IMG/VR virus record: IMGVR_UViG_3300036852_000217
Coordinates: 1 to 29,425 of that record
Source: a virus
Direction: 5' to 3' (one strand)
Length of the DNA: 29,425 bases
Of the stretch, positions 19,498-27,783 are shown in pieces. The notes under the pieces are model-generated. The model worked only from the letters and a program-made list of their open reading frames with translations. It was not told the origin of the DNA and ran no database searches. Numbering within the stretch: position 1 is the stretch's first letter; every line of letters starts with the position of its first letter. A program made the translations under genes and the position numbers.

Positions 19498-20235
19498 GTG
19501 GGACAACCTAATCCTCCAGGAGACAATGTGCCTCTTATTGAGGGACTGGATTCTTCTTGGAACGAAATTGTAAGTGCTATTCCTGAAGATAGAAGAACCG
19601 AATTAGGTCCTAAACTTAAAGAACGTATTACTGCTACGACTTCGCAATATGAGCCTCTTAAGCAGTGGGAAGATCTTCAGAAATCTGGAATTACTCCTGA
19701 TTTTGCTGGTACGGCTATTGGTTTATTTAATCTCATTGAAAACGATCCTAAGCAGGTTTATGAAGCAATTGGAAAACATTTAAACATTACACCAGCACAG
19801 GCTAAAGAAGTTGTTGAAGAAGTTCAAGATGGAGATCAGGATGATCCTCGAATTCAAAGAATGGAACAACAACTTGAAACTTTAGCTCAAATTGCACTTG
19901 CACAACGTCAAATGACTGCTCAAGAACAACAAGCTGCCGAAGCTGATGCTGCTGTGGATAAAGAACTTAGTGACCTCAAATCTAAAGTTGGCGATTTTCC
20001 AGAAGATGAAATTGTTATGCGCATGTTGCATAAAGATATGACAGCTCAGCAAGCTTATGAAGAATACTCTGGTCGTGTTTCTGAACTTCAGAAGCGTCGT
20101 CCTGCACCTATGCTTATGGGTCAAGGTGGCTCTATTCCTTCTAGAGCTATTGATGTTAAGAAGTTGGATAGTAAGGAAACAAAAAATTTAGTGGCTCAGA
20201 TGCTTGAGTCGGCTAATGTAGAACGTAATAAGTAA
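19498..20235 (+). CDS. Scaffolding protein
   Basis: GTG 19498 follows AAAGAGAGTTAAGA. The 245 residues are acidic, helical and Gln-rich, with a coiled coil at about 115-165 (RIQRMEQQLETLAQIALAQRQ) and a short C-terminal helix (KETKNLVAQMLESA). This composition and the position directly before the major capsid gene identify an internal scaffold. It guides procapsid assembly and is released before DNA fills the head. No protease motif is visible here. Confidence 0.8.
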   Translation: MGQPNPPGDNVPLIEGLDSSWNEIVSAIPEDRRTELGPKLKERITATTSQYEPLKQWEDLQKSGITPDFAGTAIGLFNLIENDPKQVYEAIGKHLNITPAQAKEVVEEVQDGDQDDPRIQRMEQQLETLAQIALAQRQMTAQEQQAAEADAAVDKELSDLKSKVGDFPEDEIVMRMLHKDMTAQQAYEEYSGRVSELQKRRPAPMLMGQGGSIPSRAIDVKKLDSKETKNLVAQMLESANVERNK

Positions 20236-20236
20236 T

Positions 20237-20255
20237 TTGAGAATTAACTTCTCAA
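20237..20255 (+). promoter_or_regulatory. Hairpin and AT-rich leader before the capsid gene
   Basis: TTGAGAA (20237-20243) and TTCTCAA (20249-20255) form a perfect 7-bp stem directly after the scaffold stop. No T-run follows. TATAAT occurs at 20289-20294, but no good -35 box stands 17 bases before it. The hairpin may protect or separately regulate the capsid message. Confidence 0.45.
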
Positions 20256-20320
20256 CGTAGTTGAATTATTTTAAATTTACATTACTTTTATAATTCATTC
20301 TATGTTGGAGGGCAGTAACC

Positions 20321-21559
20321 ATTACTACCACACTTACAACCGCTGCTAATATTCTTAAGGAAGTTTACGAACCTCAGATTCGAGATCAGCTACAGTCTGA
20401 AGTTATTACTATTTCTCGAATTGAAAGAACCTCTGAAGGAGTTGCGAATGACTCTGTAGGAGGTAAATACGTTCGATTTGGTGTTCGAGTTAAGAGAAAC
20501 CATGGTATTGGTTCTCGAAATGAGATGGAAGCACTTCCTAACCCGAAAACTCAGGATTACCGAGATGCTCAGTTAAGACTTTCTTATGGTTATGGTGCTA
20601 TTCAGCTTTCTGGGCAGTCTTTCGAACTAGCAGAATCAGATGTTCAGGCTTTTGCGAGTGTTCTAGACCAAGAAACGACAGGTATTAAAGAAGGTCTTAA
20701 AAAAGAAACTAACCGTCAAGCGTATGGAACTTCTCAGGGTGTTTTAGCTGTTGCAGCTTCTGGTACTACTACTACTTTTGTAGTTGGATCTGCTTCTGGT
20801 TTACAGTACCTTGAAATTGGTATGTTTGTTGATGTTTACGATGCCACAAGCACTGTGGCTGCTCCTGTTTTAAATAATGCTAATATTGAAATTACTGATA
20901 TTACTCCTTCTACTCTTACTGTTACTTTAGGTACTGCTGTTACAGCTGTTGCAGTTGGTGACTTTTTAACTCGTACTGGTTCTCATCAAAAAGAGCCTGT
21001 TGGTTTTGAGCAGATTGTTGCAGGTTTAGCTTCTACTGCTACTGCTCTTGGTAACGGTGCTGGTGCTCTTTATAACATTACACATGGTACTTGGACTGGA
21101 AATATGGATACGACTGCAGGAGCTATCTCCGAAGGTCGTATGATTAATATGATTGATGCTATTCGTACTCGTGGTGGAACAACTACTGTTGGTTTTTGTT
21201 CTCTTGGTGTTCGTCGTGCATATGCTAACTTATTAGAACAGCAGCGTCGATATGTAAATACTACTAAGTTTACTGGTGGTTTTTCTGGTATTGCTTTTAC
21301 CACTGATAATGGTGAAATTCCTATTGTTTCAGATTTTGATTGCCAAGCTGGTCGTCTTTATTTTATGAATGAGAAAGAAGTTAAGATTTATCGTGCCGCT
21401 GATTGGTCTTTCATGAATCGTGATGGAAATATGTGGCAGCGACTTATTGACTCTTCTGGTGAATATGATGCTTATCGTGCTCGTATGTTTAGCTATTGGC
21501 AGATTGGTACTCACAGGCGTAACTCACACGGATTAATGACTTCTATTATTGAGGCGTAA
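20321..21559 (+). CDS. Major capsid protein (HK97-type fold), AUU start
   Basis: The frame is open upstream of ATG 20525 to an in-frame stop at 20291-20293. No ATG, GTG or TTG lies between. The ribosome site GGAGGG (20307-20312) stands 8 bases before ATT 20321. Starting there gives 412 residues beginning MTTTLTTAANILKEVYEPQI, a typical capsid N-arm. The Met of ATG 20525 is residue 69 and would lose that arm. Residues about 140-220 form a beta-rich insertion like that of the 159-aa protein. The remainder (FCSLGVRRAYANLLEQQRRY and the C-terminal domain) fits capsid subunits. It forms the icosahedral shell. Confidence 0.88.
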   Translation: MTTTLTTAANILKEVYEPQIRDQLQSEVITISRIERTSEGVANDSVGGKYVRFGVRVKRNHGIGSRNEMEALPNPKTQDYRDAQLRLSYGYGAIQLSGQSFELAESDVQAFASVLDQETTGIKEGLKKETNRQAYGTSQGVLAVAASGTTTTFVVGSASGLQYLEIGMFVDVYDATSTVAAPVLNNANIEITDITPSTLTVTLGTAVTAVAVGDFLTRTGSHQKEPVGFEQIVAGLASTATALGNGAGALYNITHGTWTGNMDTTAGAISEGRMINMIDAIRTRGGTTTVGFCSLGVRRAYANLLEQQRRYVNTTKFTGGFSGIAFTTDNGEIPIVSDFDCQAGRLYFMNEKEVKIYRAADWSFMNRDGNMWQRLIDSSGEYDAYRARMFSYWQIGTHRRNSHGLMTSIIEA

Positions 21560-21900
21560 TGTCATTACAAAAAGAACTTACTGTTATAGGATCTGGAGTT
21601 GTTGGTAATAACCAAGGAATTGGTGTTTTTGTTGCCTCAATTATAGATCCAGGTAAGGGCAGATGGCGAATTTGGGGTAATTGTCGACACACTCAACCAG
21701 ATGCAGTTAGATTAAGGATTGGTGCAACTGTTATTATTGCAAGAATTCCGTCTCCTGCGCTTGATATGACTAGTTTTGGTCCTATTACTGTTGATATTGT
21801 AAATACTACTGATGATATTATTTTAGACTTAGCTACAGCCACAGGAGCAGCTGAAACTTCTTCTGGAATTATCTATGCAGAGAGAGTTTCACCTTTGTGA
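21559..21900 (+). CDS. Beta-rich head protein, 113 aa, possible decoration protein
   Basis: It overlaps the capsid stop by 1 base. The sequence is strand-rich with no long helix: LTVIGSGVVGNNQGIGVFVASI, then GRWRIWGNC and VRLRIGATVIIARIP. The position behind the capsid gene suggests a decoration or cement protein. No family motif is certain. It might also be a neck component. Confidence 0.68.
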   Translation: MSLQKELTVIGSGVVGNNQGIGVFVASIIDPGKGRWRIWGNCRHTQPDAVRLRIGATVIIARIPSPALDMTSFGPITVDIVNTTDDIILDLATATGAAETSSGIIYAERVSPL

Positions 21901-22127
21901 TTACACATACTAGAACCCATGTACAGATTGGATTTGCCAATCCTTTTTTAGTTTGTGAAGAGTGCAGAAATAGAGTTCCTTATTGGCATGATCCAGGCCG
22001 GTGTGGCTGTGATGAGATTTCTTTTAATTATCCTTGTGAACATGCAGCGAATGTTGTTTCTATTTGTCCAACTTGGAGTCCTGTTGAAGGTTGTTCATGC
22101 GAAATACTGTGTGTTCAACCTAATTAG
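21897..22127 (+). CDS. Cys-rich zinc-binding virion-module protein, 76 aa
   Basis: GTG 21897 overlaps the previous TGA by 4 bases. Eleven Cys and three His include CEEC, CGC, PCEH, and the ending WSPVEGCSCEILC. The words WHDPGRCGC and CPTWSPVEGCSC occur in actinophage proteins of this place in the genome, as I recall. Two zinc ions are probable. Function unknown. Confidence 0.75.
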   Translation: MITHTRTHVQIGFANPFLVCEECRNRVPYWHDPGRCGCDEISFNYPCEHAANVVSICPTWSPVEGCSCEILCVQPN

Positions 22128-22132
22128 TGTTT

Positions 22133-22169
22133 AAGGTGGTCGTGGTTAACTCCGAATTGCGGCCACCTT
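22133..22169 (+). terminator. Hairpin in the 67-base gap before the acidic protein
   Basis: AAGGTGGTCG (22133-22142) pairs with CGGCCACCTT (22160-22169), 10 bp with one G-T pair and a 17-nt loop. Only TTT follows before CC, so it is a weak terminator. Partial termination after the capsid block is the likely effect. Confidence 0.5.
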
Positions 22170-22194
22170 TCCATATCTTTAGAAGGGTAATAAA

Positions 22195-22683
22195 ATGGCT
22201 CCTGCAAAGAAGGCTGCTCCTACTCTGAAAGAAGTACTCGAAGAAAAGGAAGCTCCTAAAGAAGAGGAATTCGATAGGGACGAAGATTACGTTGATGAAG
22301 AAAAAGATTCTTTTCTTTCAGAGAATGTAGTTGCGACTGTTCCTAATAAGACTCCTGCTGAACTCGCTGCTGAAACTCCTGATGAGACAGCAGCTCGTTA
22401 TAATATTAATACTGAAATTACAAAAGAGGATGCTGAGAATCCTCGTGTTCAGGTTTATCCTGAAACTGTTGTAAAGCAGGTTCCTAGTGGAACCCATCTT
22501 CATCCGGATATCGCAAAAGATTTAAGTAATCGTGGCATTGCTGAAATGCACACAGATAATGCTCTAGTGAGGCATCCTGATACTGCTCCTACATATGATT
22601 TTGCTCCTGATGCAGAAACTAATGATAAGTTCCAGAAGCCTGTTGAAGAAGATGAAGAAGAAGTTGTAACGGAAAAGTTATAA
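22195..22683 (+). CDS. Acidic virion protein, 162 aa
   Basis: ATG 22195 follows AGAAGGGTAATAAA. The first 12 residues are Ala/Lys-rich; the rest is strongly acidic with EEE, DEDYVDEE and a final EEDEEEVV. Such acidic proteins after the capsid gene may be head-surface or histone-like parts, but no family is recognised. Low complexity dominates the sequence. Confidence 0.68.
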   Translation: MAPAKKAAPTLKEVLEEKEAPKEEEFDRDEDYVDEEKDSFLSENVVATVPNKTPAELAAETPDETAARYNINTEITKEDAENPRVQVYPETVVKQVPSGTHLHPDIAKDLSNRGIAEMHTDNALVRHPDTAPTYDFAPDAETNDKFQKPVEEDEEEVVTEKL

Positions 22684-23124
22684 ATGAATCAGATTGATGA
22701 ATGGGTCAGCCAGGAGTTTCAGAATCTTGCGGAAGTCCTGGCTGACTACGATCGTTTTTTAGCACTTGAAATGGTACCTTTATCTGAATGGGGTAATTTA
22801 ATTGATAAATCTAAAGTTTTTAGAGTAGTAGATACTAGAAAAAATCAAATTGTATGTTACGCAGATTCGTTATCTAGTCCTCAAGATATCCTTGCTAGAG
22901 TCTGGAGTATGGATCAAAATAAGAATAATGTTGTAGCTAATTTGGATGCTAGAAATGCTGCTGCTCAAGCTTTAATGATGAAGAAACATATGGATGAACT
23001 GGAAGCACAAAAAGACTTTGCTTTATTTGTTGCTAGAAATCAAAAGAGTAATTGGCATCATGAAGGACGAGTAAGAGACGAACATTTTAGAGACTTGGGT
23101 CCAGTACGTAAGGTAATCGAATGA
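22684..23124 (+). CDS. Helical head/neck protein, 146 aa
   Basis: The start directly follows the previous stop. It is almost all helix, with FQNLAEVLADYDRFLALEMVP at the N-terminus, then a short sheet (VFRVVDTRKNQIVCYAD), and a long basic helix (residues 80-125) ending DEHFRDLG. Conserved in type among phage genes near the neck. It overlaps the next gene by ATGA. Function unknown. Confidence 0.68.
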   Translation: MNQIDEWVSQEFQNLAEVLADYDRFLALEMVPLSEWGNLIDKSKVFRVVDTRKNQIVCYADSLSSPQDILARVWSMDQNKNNVVANLDARNAAAQALMMKKHMDELEAQKDFALFVARNQKSNWHHEGRVRDEHFRDLGPVRKVIE

Positions 23125-23774
23125 TTGCTAGCGATGTAGTTACTCGTGTTCGTCGTATTTTCGGAGATGACGCGGCAGTCCAGGTACAAGATGCTGATGT
23201 TATTCGTTGGATTAATGATGGACAAGTTGAAATTGTAAAACATAATGATGGTGCTTTACAAAAAACAGGCTTAATTGATTTAGTTGCTGGACAGTCTTCT
23301 TATACTTTGCCTACCGATTTATTGATTTTACGTTCCTTGCGTTATAAGTATGCAAGTATGTTAAGTTTTAGTTCGATAAAATATAAAAATATGCAAGAAT
23401 TTGACGATTCTATTGATGGTTGGGATGGTATAGCGTATCCTGTATCTTCTCCAGAATTATTTACTATGTATGAAGGTAAAGCAATTCTTTTTCCTACTCC
23501 CGATCAATCCGTTACTGGTGGTTTAAAAGTTCTTTACAATCAAAAACCTACAGACGTTGTGCTTGTATCCGATGCTTTAGCTTTACCTTTGATTTATCAT
23601 AATACACTTCTTAAATATTGTATGTGGCAAGCTAGTTTGCTAGATGAAGATCATGATCCTGCTGCTATGTATAGAAATGATTTTCAGTCTGATATGGATC
23701 TATTATTAACTAGAGAAACGACTGAGGCTGTTGCAACTTATCCCACAATCACAGTATTGGAGTATGACCAATAG
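23121..23774 (+). CDS. Head-tail connector (adaptor) protein, 217 aa
   Basis: Residues 1-40 read VVTRVRRIFGDDAAVQVQDADVIRWINDGQVEIVKH, the N-terminus of adaptor proteins that dock under the portal (gp4/gp6-like, DUF6682 type). SSYTLPTDLLILRSLRYK (residues 60-77) and a C-terminal helix with LLKYCMWQASLLDEDHDPA complete the pattern. It probably forms a ring that joins the portal to the tail. Confidence 0.75.
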   Translation: MIASDVVTRVRRIFGDDAAVQVQDADVIRWINDGQVEIVKHNDGALQKTGLIDLVAGQSSYTLPTDLLILRSLRYKYASMLSFSSIKYKNMQEFDDSIDGWDGIAYPVSSPELFTMYEGKAILFPTPDQSVTGGLKVLYNQKPTDVVLVSDALALPLIYHNTLLKYCMWQASLLDEDHDPAAMYRNDFQSDMDLLLTRETTEAVATYPTITVLEYDQ

Positions 23775-23786
23775 AAAGGAGGTTAA

Positions 23787-25361
23787 GTGGCTACTGAAAT
23801 TCTTAGACTTGGGCCTTTCTCAGGTGGACTAAATATTGGTTCTGATCCTGTTTTAATCGGCGATAATGAGCTTATCGAATGTCTTAATTTTGAACTTGAT
23901 ACTGATGGATCTTTAGTTAGTAGACCAGCAATTCAAGTTACCTTTCAAGGAGCAACAAATCAAAGACTTCTTATTTTTGGTTCTATCGTATTTAGTGGTA
24001 CTCTTTACTTATTCGCTACCAGGGCTGGTGCTACTTTTGTTAGTTCTAATGCGGGAAGTTCGTGGACGGAATTAAATCCTGGTGCAGTATCTCGTGAGTG
24101 CAAAACTATGGAAGTTTATAATAATACAGTTTGGTTACCCGCCACACCTTTAAGTGCAAATGGTGGAATGTCTTGGACTCCTGGTGGTGGAGCAGTTGCA
24201 GTAGCAGCCATGCCAAGAGCAGAAAAATGTGTAGTTCATAAAAATAGACTTTATTTATGTCCAGGAGAAACTGCTACAACTAACGCATCTAGATTATCTT
24301 TTTCTCAATCTGCTGATTTTACTACGTGGCCTGGTCCTAATTTTATTGATGTGCAGCCAGGTGATGGGGATACTTTAAATAATGTTGCTATTTATCAAGA
24401 TAACTTACTTCTTTTTAAAGGTGAAAGTACACATGTTCTTGCCTACGATTTAGATCCTGTTGATGCTATTCTTCGTGAAATTAATCCCGTTGTAGGTTCT
24501 GGTGGAAGCTTTGGCGTAGTGCAGTATGAGAATACTGTGTATTGTATGCACAGAAATAAGATATATGAAATTACTAACTTTAATTTTTCTTTAATTAATT
24601 TAAAGGTTCCTCTAGTTTTCGATAATTCTTTACCTATTGGAACAACTGCACGCTATGAAAATCAACATATAAGTACATTAGGTGAACGTTTAATTGTTCG
24701 TTATTTTAATAGAACATATTCTTTTCAATTAAGAACACGTACATGGTCTGAATGGAAAAAAACTGATGATAGTTCTACTATTGAATGGCATGTTTTTGGT
24801 CCTTTAGTTAGAGCTAGAGATTTAACAGGTTCTGGATTAGATAGTTATTATACAGGATATTCATTTGATGTTTCTTCTGGTGGTTATAAAGTAATTAAGA
24901 TTATAGATGGTAGATTTAGTGGTAATAAAGAAGGTACAGGAATTCACAAATTTTATTGTATAGCAACTACAAAAGACTATGATATGGCTGATCCTGTTAG
25001 GTATAAGAGATTATTTTGGTGGGGTGCAGATGTTATTACAGGTCAGGATATTTTAGGATCACTTACTCCTATTACTCTTATTAGTTCAACTACATGGGAT
25101 GCGTTAACTACTGAAACATGGGCTAGCCTCCTTACTTGGGAAGCACCTATAATTGGACCTGTGGCGTTTCAAGAAACTATTACTGGAGATTCTATTGCTA
25201 ATACTAATAAATTGATTAAGTTTGGAAAATCTATGCGATTTAGAAAAGCTAATTTCTCAGTACGTATGGAAACTGAGGGAAGTCCTGCTCAACCAACAAA
25301 AATTTTCCAATTTACTGCTGTTGTAGCAATGAAGCAAACTGTATCTGCGAGAGTTTCCTAA
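23787..25361 (+). CDS. Beta-propeller-like tail/stabilisation protein, 524 aa
   Basis: GTG 23787 follows AGAAAGGAGGTTAA. The sequence is mostly strands with repeated blade-like units (LIFGSIVFSGTLYLFATRAG, WTELNPGA, CKTMEVYNNTVWLPATP). Short-tailed phages have a P22 gp10-like or nozzle protein of this kind next to the adaptor. It would bridge the neck ring to the tail tip. Family inferred from repeat pattern and position. Confidence 0.7.
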   Translation: MATEILRLGPFSGGLNIGSDPVLIGDNELIECLNFELDTDGSLVSRPAIQVTFQGATNQRLLIFGSIVFSGTLYLFATRAGATFVSSNAGSSWTELNPGAVSRECKTMEVYNNTVWLPATPLSANGGMSWTPGGGAVAVAAMPRAEKCVVHKNRLYLCPGETATTNASRLSFSQSADFTTWPGPNFIDVQPGDGDTLNNVAIYQDNLLLFKGESTHVLAYDLDPVDAILREINPVVGSGGSFGVVQYENTVYCMHRNKIYEITNFNFSLINLKVPLVFDNSLPIGTTARYENQHISTLGERLIVRYFNRTYSFQLRTRTWSEWKKTDDSSTIEWHVFGPLVRARDLTGSGLDSYYTGYSFDVSSGGYKVIKIIDGRFSGNKEGTGIHKFYCIATTKDYDMADPVRYKRLFWWGADVITGQDILGSLTPITLISSTTWDALTTETWASLLTWEAPIIGPVAFQETITGDSIANTNKLIKFGKSMRFRKANFSVRMETEGSPAQPTKIFQFTAVVAMKQTVSARVS

Positions 25362-25591
25362 TGCTGGGTAGAGAATTTGTAATAGGTCCATATCCTGCTT
25401 TATACATGCCGCCGAAAATGACTACAGGTATGTATGGAATGCTCAGAAAACATGCAGATAAATTTGCTAAAAGTATTAATAGAGAATTAGCCGAAGGTCC
25501 TACTTTATTTCTTCCTTATAATCATTATGGACCTGTTGAATTATGGCCTCTTGTTATGGAAGAGGGTGATCGTAATCCTATATCAGGGTAA
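25361..25591 (+). CDS. Hypothetical virion protein, 76 aa
   Basis: It overlaps the previous stop by 1 base. It begins with a strand-turn region (FVIGPYPALYMPPKM), then a basic helix (MLRKHADKFAKSINREL). It ends within the start of the next gene. Probably a small tail or internal part. No family is recognised. Confidence 0.65.
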   Translation: MLGREFVIGPYPALYMPPKMTTGMYGMLRKHADKFAKSINRELAEGPTLFLPYNHYGPVELWPLVMEEGDRNPISG

Positions 25592-25787
25592 ACAGTTTCT
25601 TCCCTATAGTGTAGGAAATAAAGTATATGGGGGAGGACGAGACGCGCCTAATCTTGGGCCTGTAGATCCTACTGGGCATAGAGAACGTGATTTAAAATAT
25701 CAGGCACGACGTGCAGCAATGTTACGTAGATTAAAAGCTCAACAAGCAGGTAATTATGGAAGTGAAGATATAGGAAGGATAATTTAA
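25566..25787 (+). CDS. Small basic protein, 73 aa
   Basis: I use GTG 25566, in the overlap with the previous gene. The core VYGGGRDAPNLGPVDPTGHRERD and the following basic helix QARRAAMLRRLKAQQAG are of a kind frequently seen at this place in actinophage genomes, as I recall. The exact start is uncertain: an ATG lies at 25527 and no clean ribosome site precedes either. It ends directly before the poly-Gly gene. Confidence 0.65.
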   Translation: MIVILYQGKQFLPYSVGNKVYGGGRDAPNLGPVDPTGHRERDLKYQARRAAMLRRLKAQQAGNYGSEDIGRII

Positions 25788-26501
25788 ATGCCATTAGACG
25801 CTGGTTCTAGTTCAGGTGGTACAGCTTCTAGTATAGCTAGATTAGGTGCTGCACGAAAAAGGTCGTCTTCTACTGGTTCTTCTCTGGGTGGTATTGCAGG
25901 TAGAATTGGAAGTTCTGTAAGAAGGTCAGCTCCATATCGTTCTTCTACTTCTTCTCGTCGTTATTCTTCTAGAAGTTCTGGAAGTTCTAGAAGTTCTTCT
26001 TCTAGACGTTCCTTTTCTTCTGGAGGTGGAGGTGGAGGAGGCGGTGGAGGTGGTGGAAGTCGTGTAACAACTGCTCCTAAACCACCATCGCTTGCATCTT
26101 ATTTAGGTACTGACGCAACTTATCAGCAATCTGTTCGCGGTGGAAAAAGAAGTTTAGCTGATTATCTTAGTGAATTAGGTCGTAGACGTGGTGAAGCAGG
26201 AACTCAATTTAATCAAACTATGGGTTCTATGGAAAGAGATCGTGTTCAGCAATTAGAAGATTTACGTAATGAATTTGCTTCTCGTGGTTTGATTCAATCT
26301 GGTCTTTATGGTGAAGAACAAGGAAAGTTTCAGCAGAAATTTGGAGAACAGCAAACAGCTTTAAAACAACAGCAAGCTGCTTTATTAGCAGATTTATTAA
26401 GTCAAGAAAAGAATTATCGTAGAGAAAATGATCTTACTCTTGAACAGGCAAAACAAGACGCTCTTATGCGCAGAGCACAAAAATTTAATATTGGCGGTTA
26501 A
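25788..26501 (+). CDS. Ser/Arg/Gly-rich internal virion protein, 237 aa
   Basis: Residues 1-90 are Ser/Arg-rich low complexity ending in a run of 12 Gly. Residues 100-237 are helical, with DYLSELGRRRGEAG, FASRGLIQSGLYGEEQ and a Gln-rich helix. ASRG...SGLY is a word I associate with internal or ejection proteins. The basic disordered start could bind packaged DNA. The neighbours support a role inside the head or in DNA ejection. Confidence 0.68.
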   Translation: MPLDAGSSSGGTASSIARLGAARKRSSSTGSSLGGIAGRIGSSVRRSAPYRSSTSSRRYSSRSSGSSRSSSSRRSFSSGGGGGGGGGGGGSRVTTAPKPPSLASYLGTDATYQQSVRGGKRSLADYLSELGRRRGEAGTQFNQTMGSMERDRVQQLEDLRNEFASRGLIQSGLYGEEQGKFQQKFGEQQTALKQQQAALLADLLSQEKNYRRENDLTLEQAKQDALMRRAQKFNIGG

Positions 26502-26503
26502 CT

Positions 26504-27781
26504 ATGGGATTTTTTGATCCTTCACCTTCAATTATAGATACTTTAGTTAGATTAGTTCGTAGTCCTCGTGTTCAATATTTTGGTAATCAAATTGCAAGAA
26601 CAGCACAAACACAAGGTCCTCAACCTTTTAGATTGCCTAATAATTATCGTATTACAGGTGCTTCTCCTAAACCTAGTTGGAATGCTGGAGCTGCTGGACA
26701 AAGTGTAGGATCAGCTCTTGGAAATCTTGCAGGATTATTTTCAGGTGCTCAACCACAGCAGCAACCTGCAGATCCATTAATGCAACTTTATGCACAATTA
26801 ATTGATCAATTACGACAGCCTGTTAATATGCCTACTGGTATTGATACTGCTGATCTTATGCGTCAAGTTAGAGCTGCTATTGATCCTATTTATAACCAAA
26901 GAGAGGCTACAGCAAGAACACAAACTGGTCGTGCAACAAAAGATGTTCAATCAATGTATGGTCAATTAGCTAATGAATATGAAAAATTAGCGCCACAGCA
27001 AGTTGCACAGGCTAACGAAGCTAAAAAGCAAGTTGAACAATTATATGGTCAATTGAGAAGCAATATTGAAGGTAGCTATTCAAGAGTTTCAGAAGAACAA
27101 AGTGACCTTTTTAAGAGTCTAGGTATTGAAGCTGCATTGCCTGATGTTTTAGCCGACCAAGCCCCAGCAGAAGAAGAAGCTTTAACAGCAGCTTCTGAAA
27201 ATCAGGCACAACAGCAACAGCGTTATATGGATATGGGCCAAGCTGATGCAACTTATTATCGTGAAGGTGCTCCTCAAGCTATAATGCAAGGTAATGAGCT
27301 TTCTGTTGATATGCTTAATAGATTACAAGATTATATTAATCAGGCTGAAGCTGAAAGAAGTTCTGGAATTCAAACTGGATATTTGGATCAACTTGGACAA
27401 GCTCAAACTCGTTTAGGACAGCAACAACAAGCAGCACAAAGTGAAGCTGCACGTCGTCAAGGTATGCTTTGGGATATGCTACAAAGTCAAATGCAAGGTA
27501 AACAACAGCAAGCATTAACTCCAGATACTTTTATGCAACAGTTACCTCCTAATATTCAGCAATCTGTTGCTGGTGCATTTACTCGATTGCAACGTAGCCC
27601 AGAAGCTGTTTACGGTAAAGTTGAAGATAAACGGAGTCCTGTTCCCGGTACTTTTACTACCACTACACCTGAATGGTATTTAGCTCAAGCAGACAGAATG
27701 CTTCAAAATGGTGAAATTGATCCCACTACCCATCAAGCTCTTTTAATGTATATCCAACTTAACTTCAAGATGGGTCAGTAG
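26504..27781 (+). CDS. Gln-rich helical internal virion protein, 425 aa
   Basis: The start is 3 bases after the previous stop. The protein has an N-terminal region with Pro/Gly linkers, then long helices (residues about 95-320) rich in Gln and Ala, including EKLAPQQVAQANEAKKQVEQL. The C-terminus has WYLAQADRMLQNGEIDPTTHQALL. Such proteins are packaged in the head and ejected with the DNA in short-tailed phages. Role inferred from composition and order. Confidence 0.68.
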   Translation: MGFFDPSPSIIDTLVRLVRSPRVQYFGNQIARTAQTQGPQPFRLPNNYRITGASPKPSWNAGAAGQSVGSALGNLAGLFSGAQPQQQPADPLMQLYAQLIDQLRQPVNMPTGIDTADLMRQVRAAIDPIYNQREATARTQTGRATKDVQSMYGQLANEYEKLAPQQVAQANEAKKQVEQLYGQLRSNIEGSYSRVSEEQSDLFKSLGIEAALPDVLADQAPAEEEALTAASENQAQQQQRYMDMGQADATYYREGAPQAIMQGNELSVDMLNRLQDYINQAEAERSSGIQTGYLDQLGQAQTRLGQQQQAAQSEAARRQGMLWDMLQSQMQGKQQQALTPDTFMQQLPPNIQQSVAGAFTRLQRSPEAVYGKVEDKRSPVPGTFTTTTPEWYLAQADRMLQNGEIDPTTHQALLMYIQLNFKMGQ

Positions 27782-27783
27782 TT

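Noticed and set aside
20289-20294. TATAAT before the capsid gene as a promoter
   Set aside because: No acceptable -35 box 16-18 bases upstream; AT-rich sequence makes the match likely by chance.
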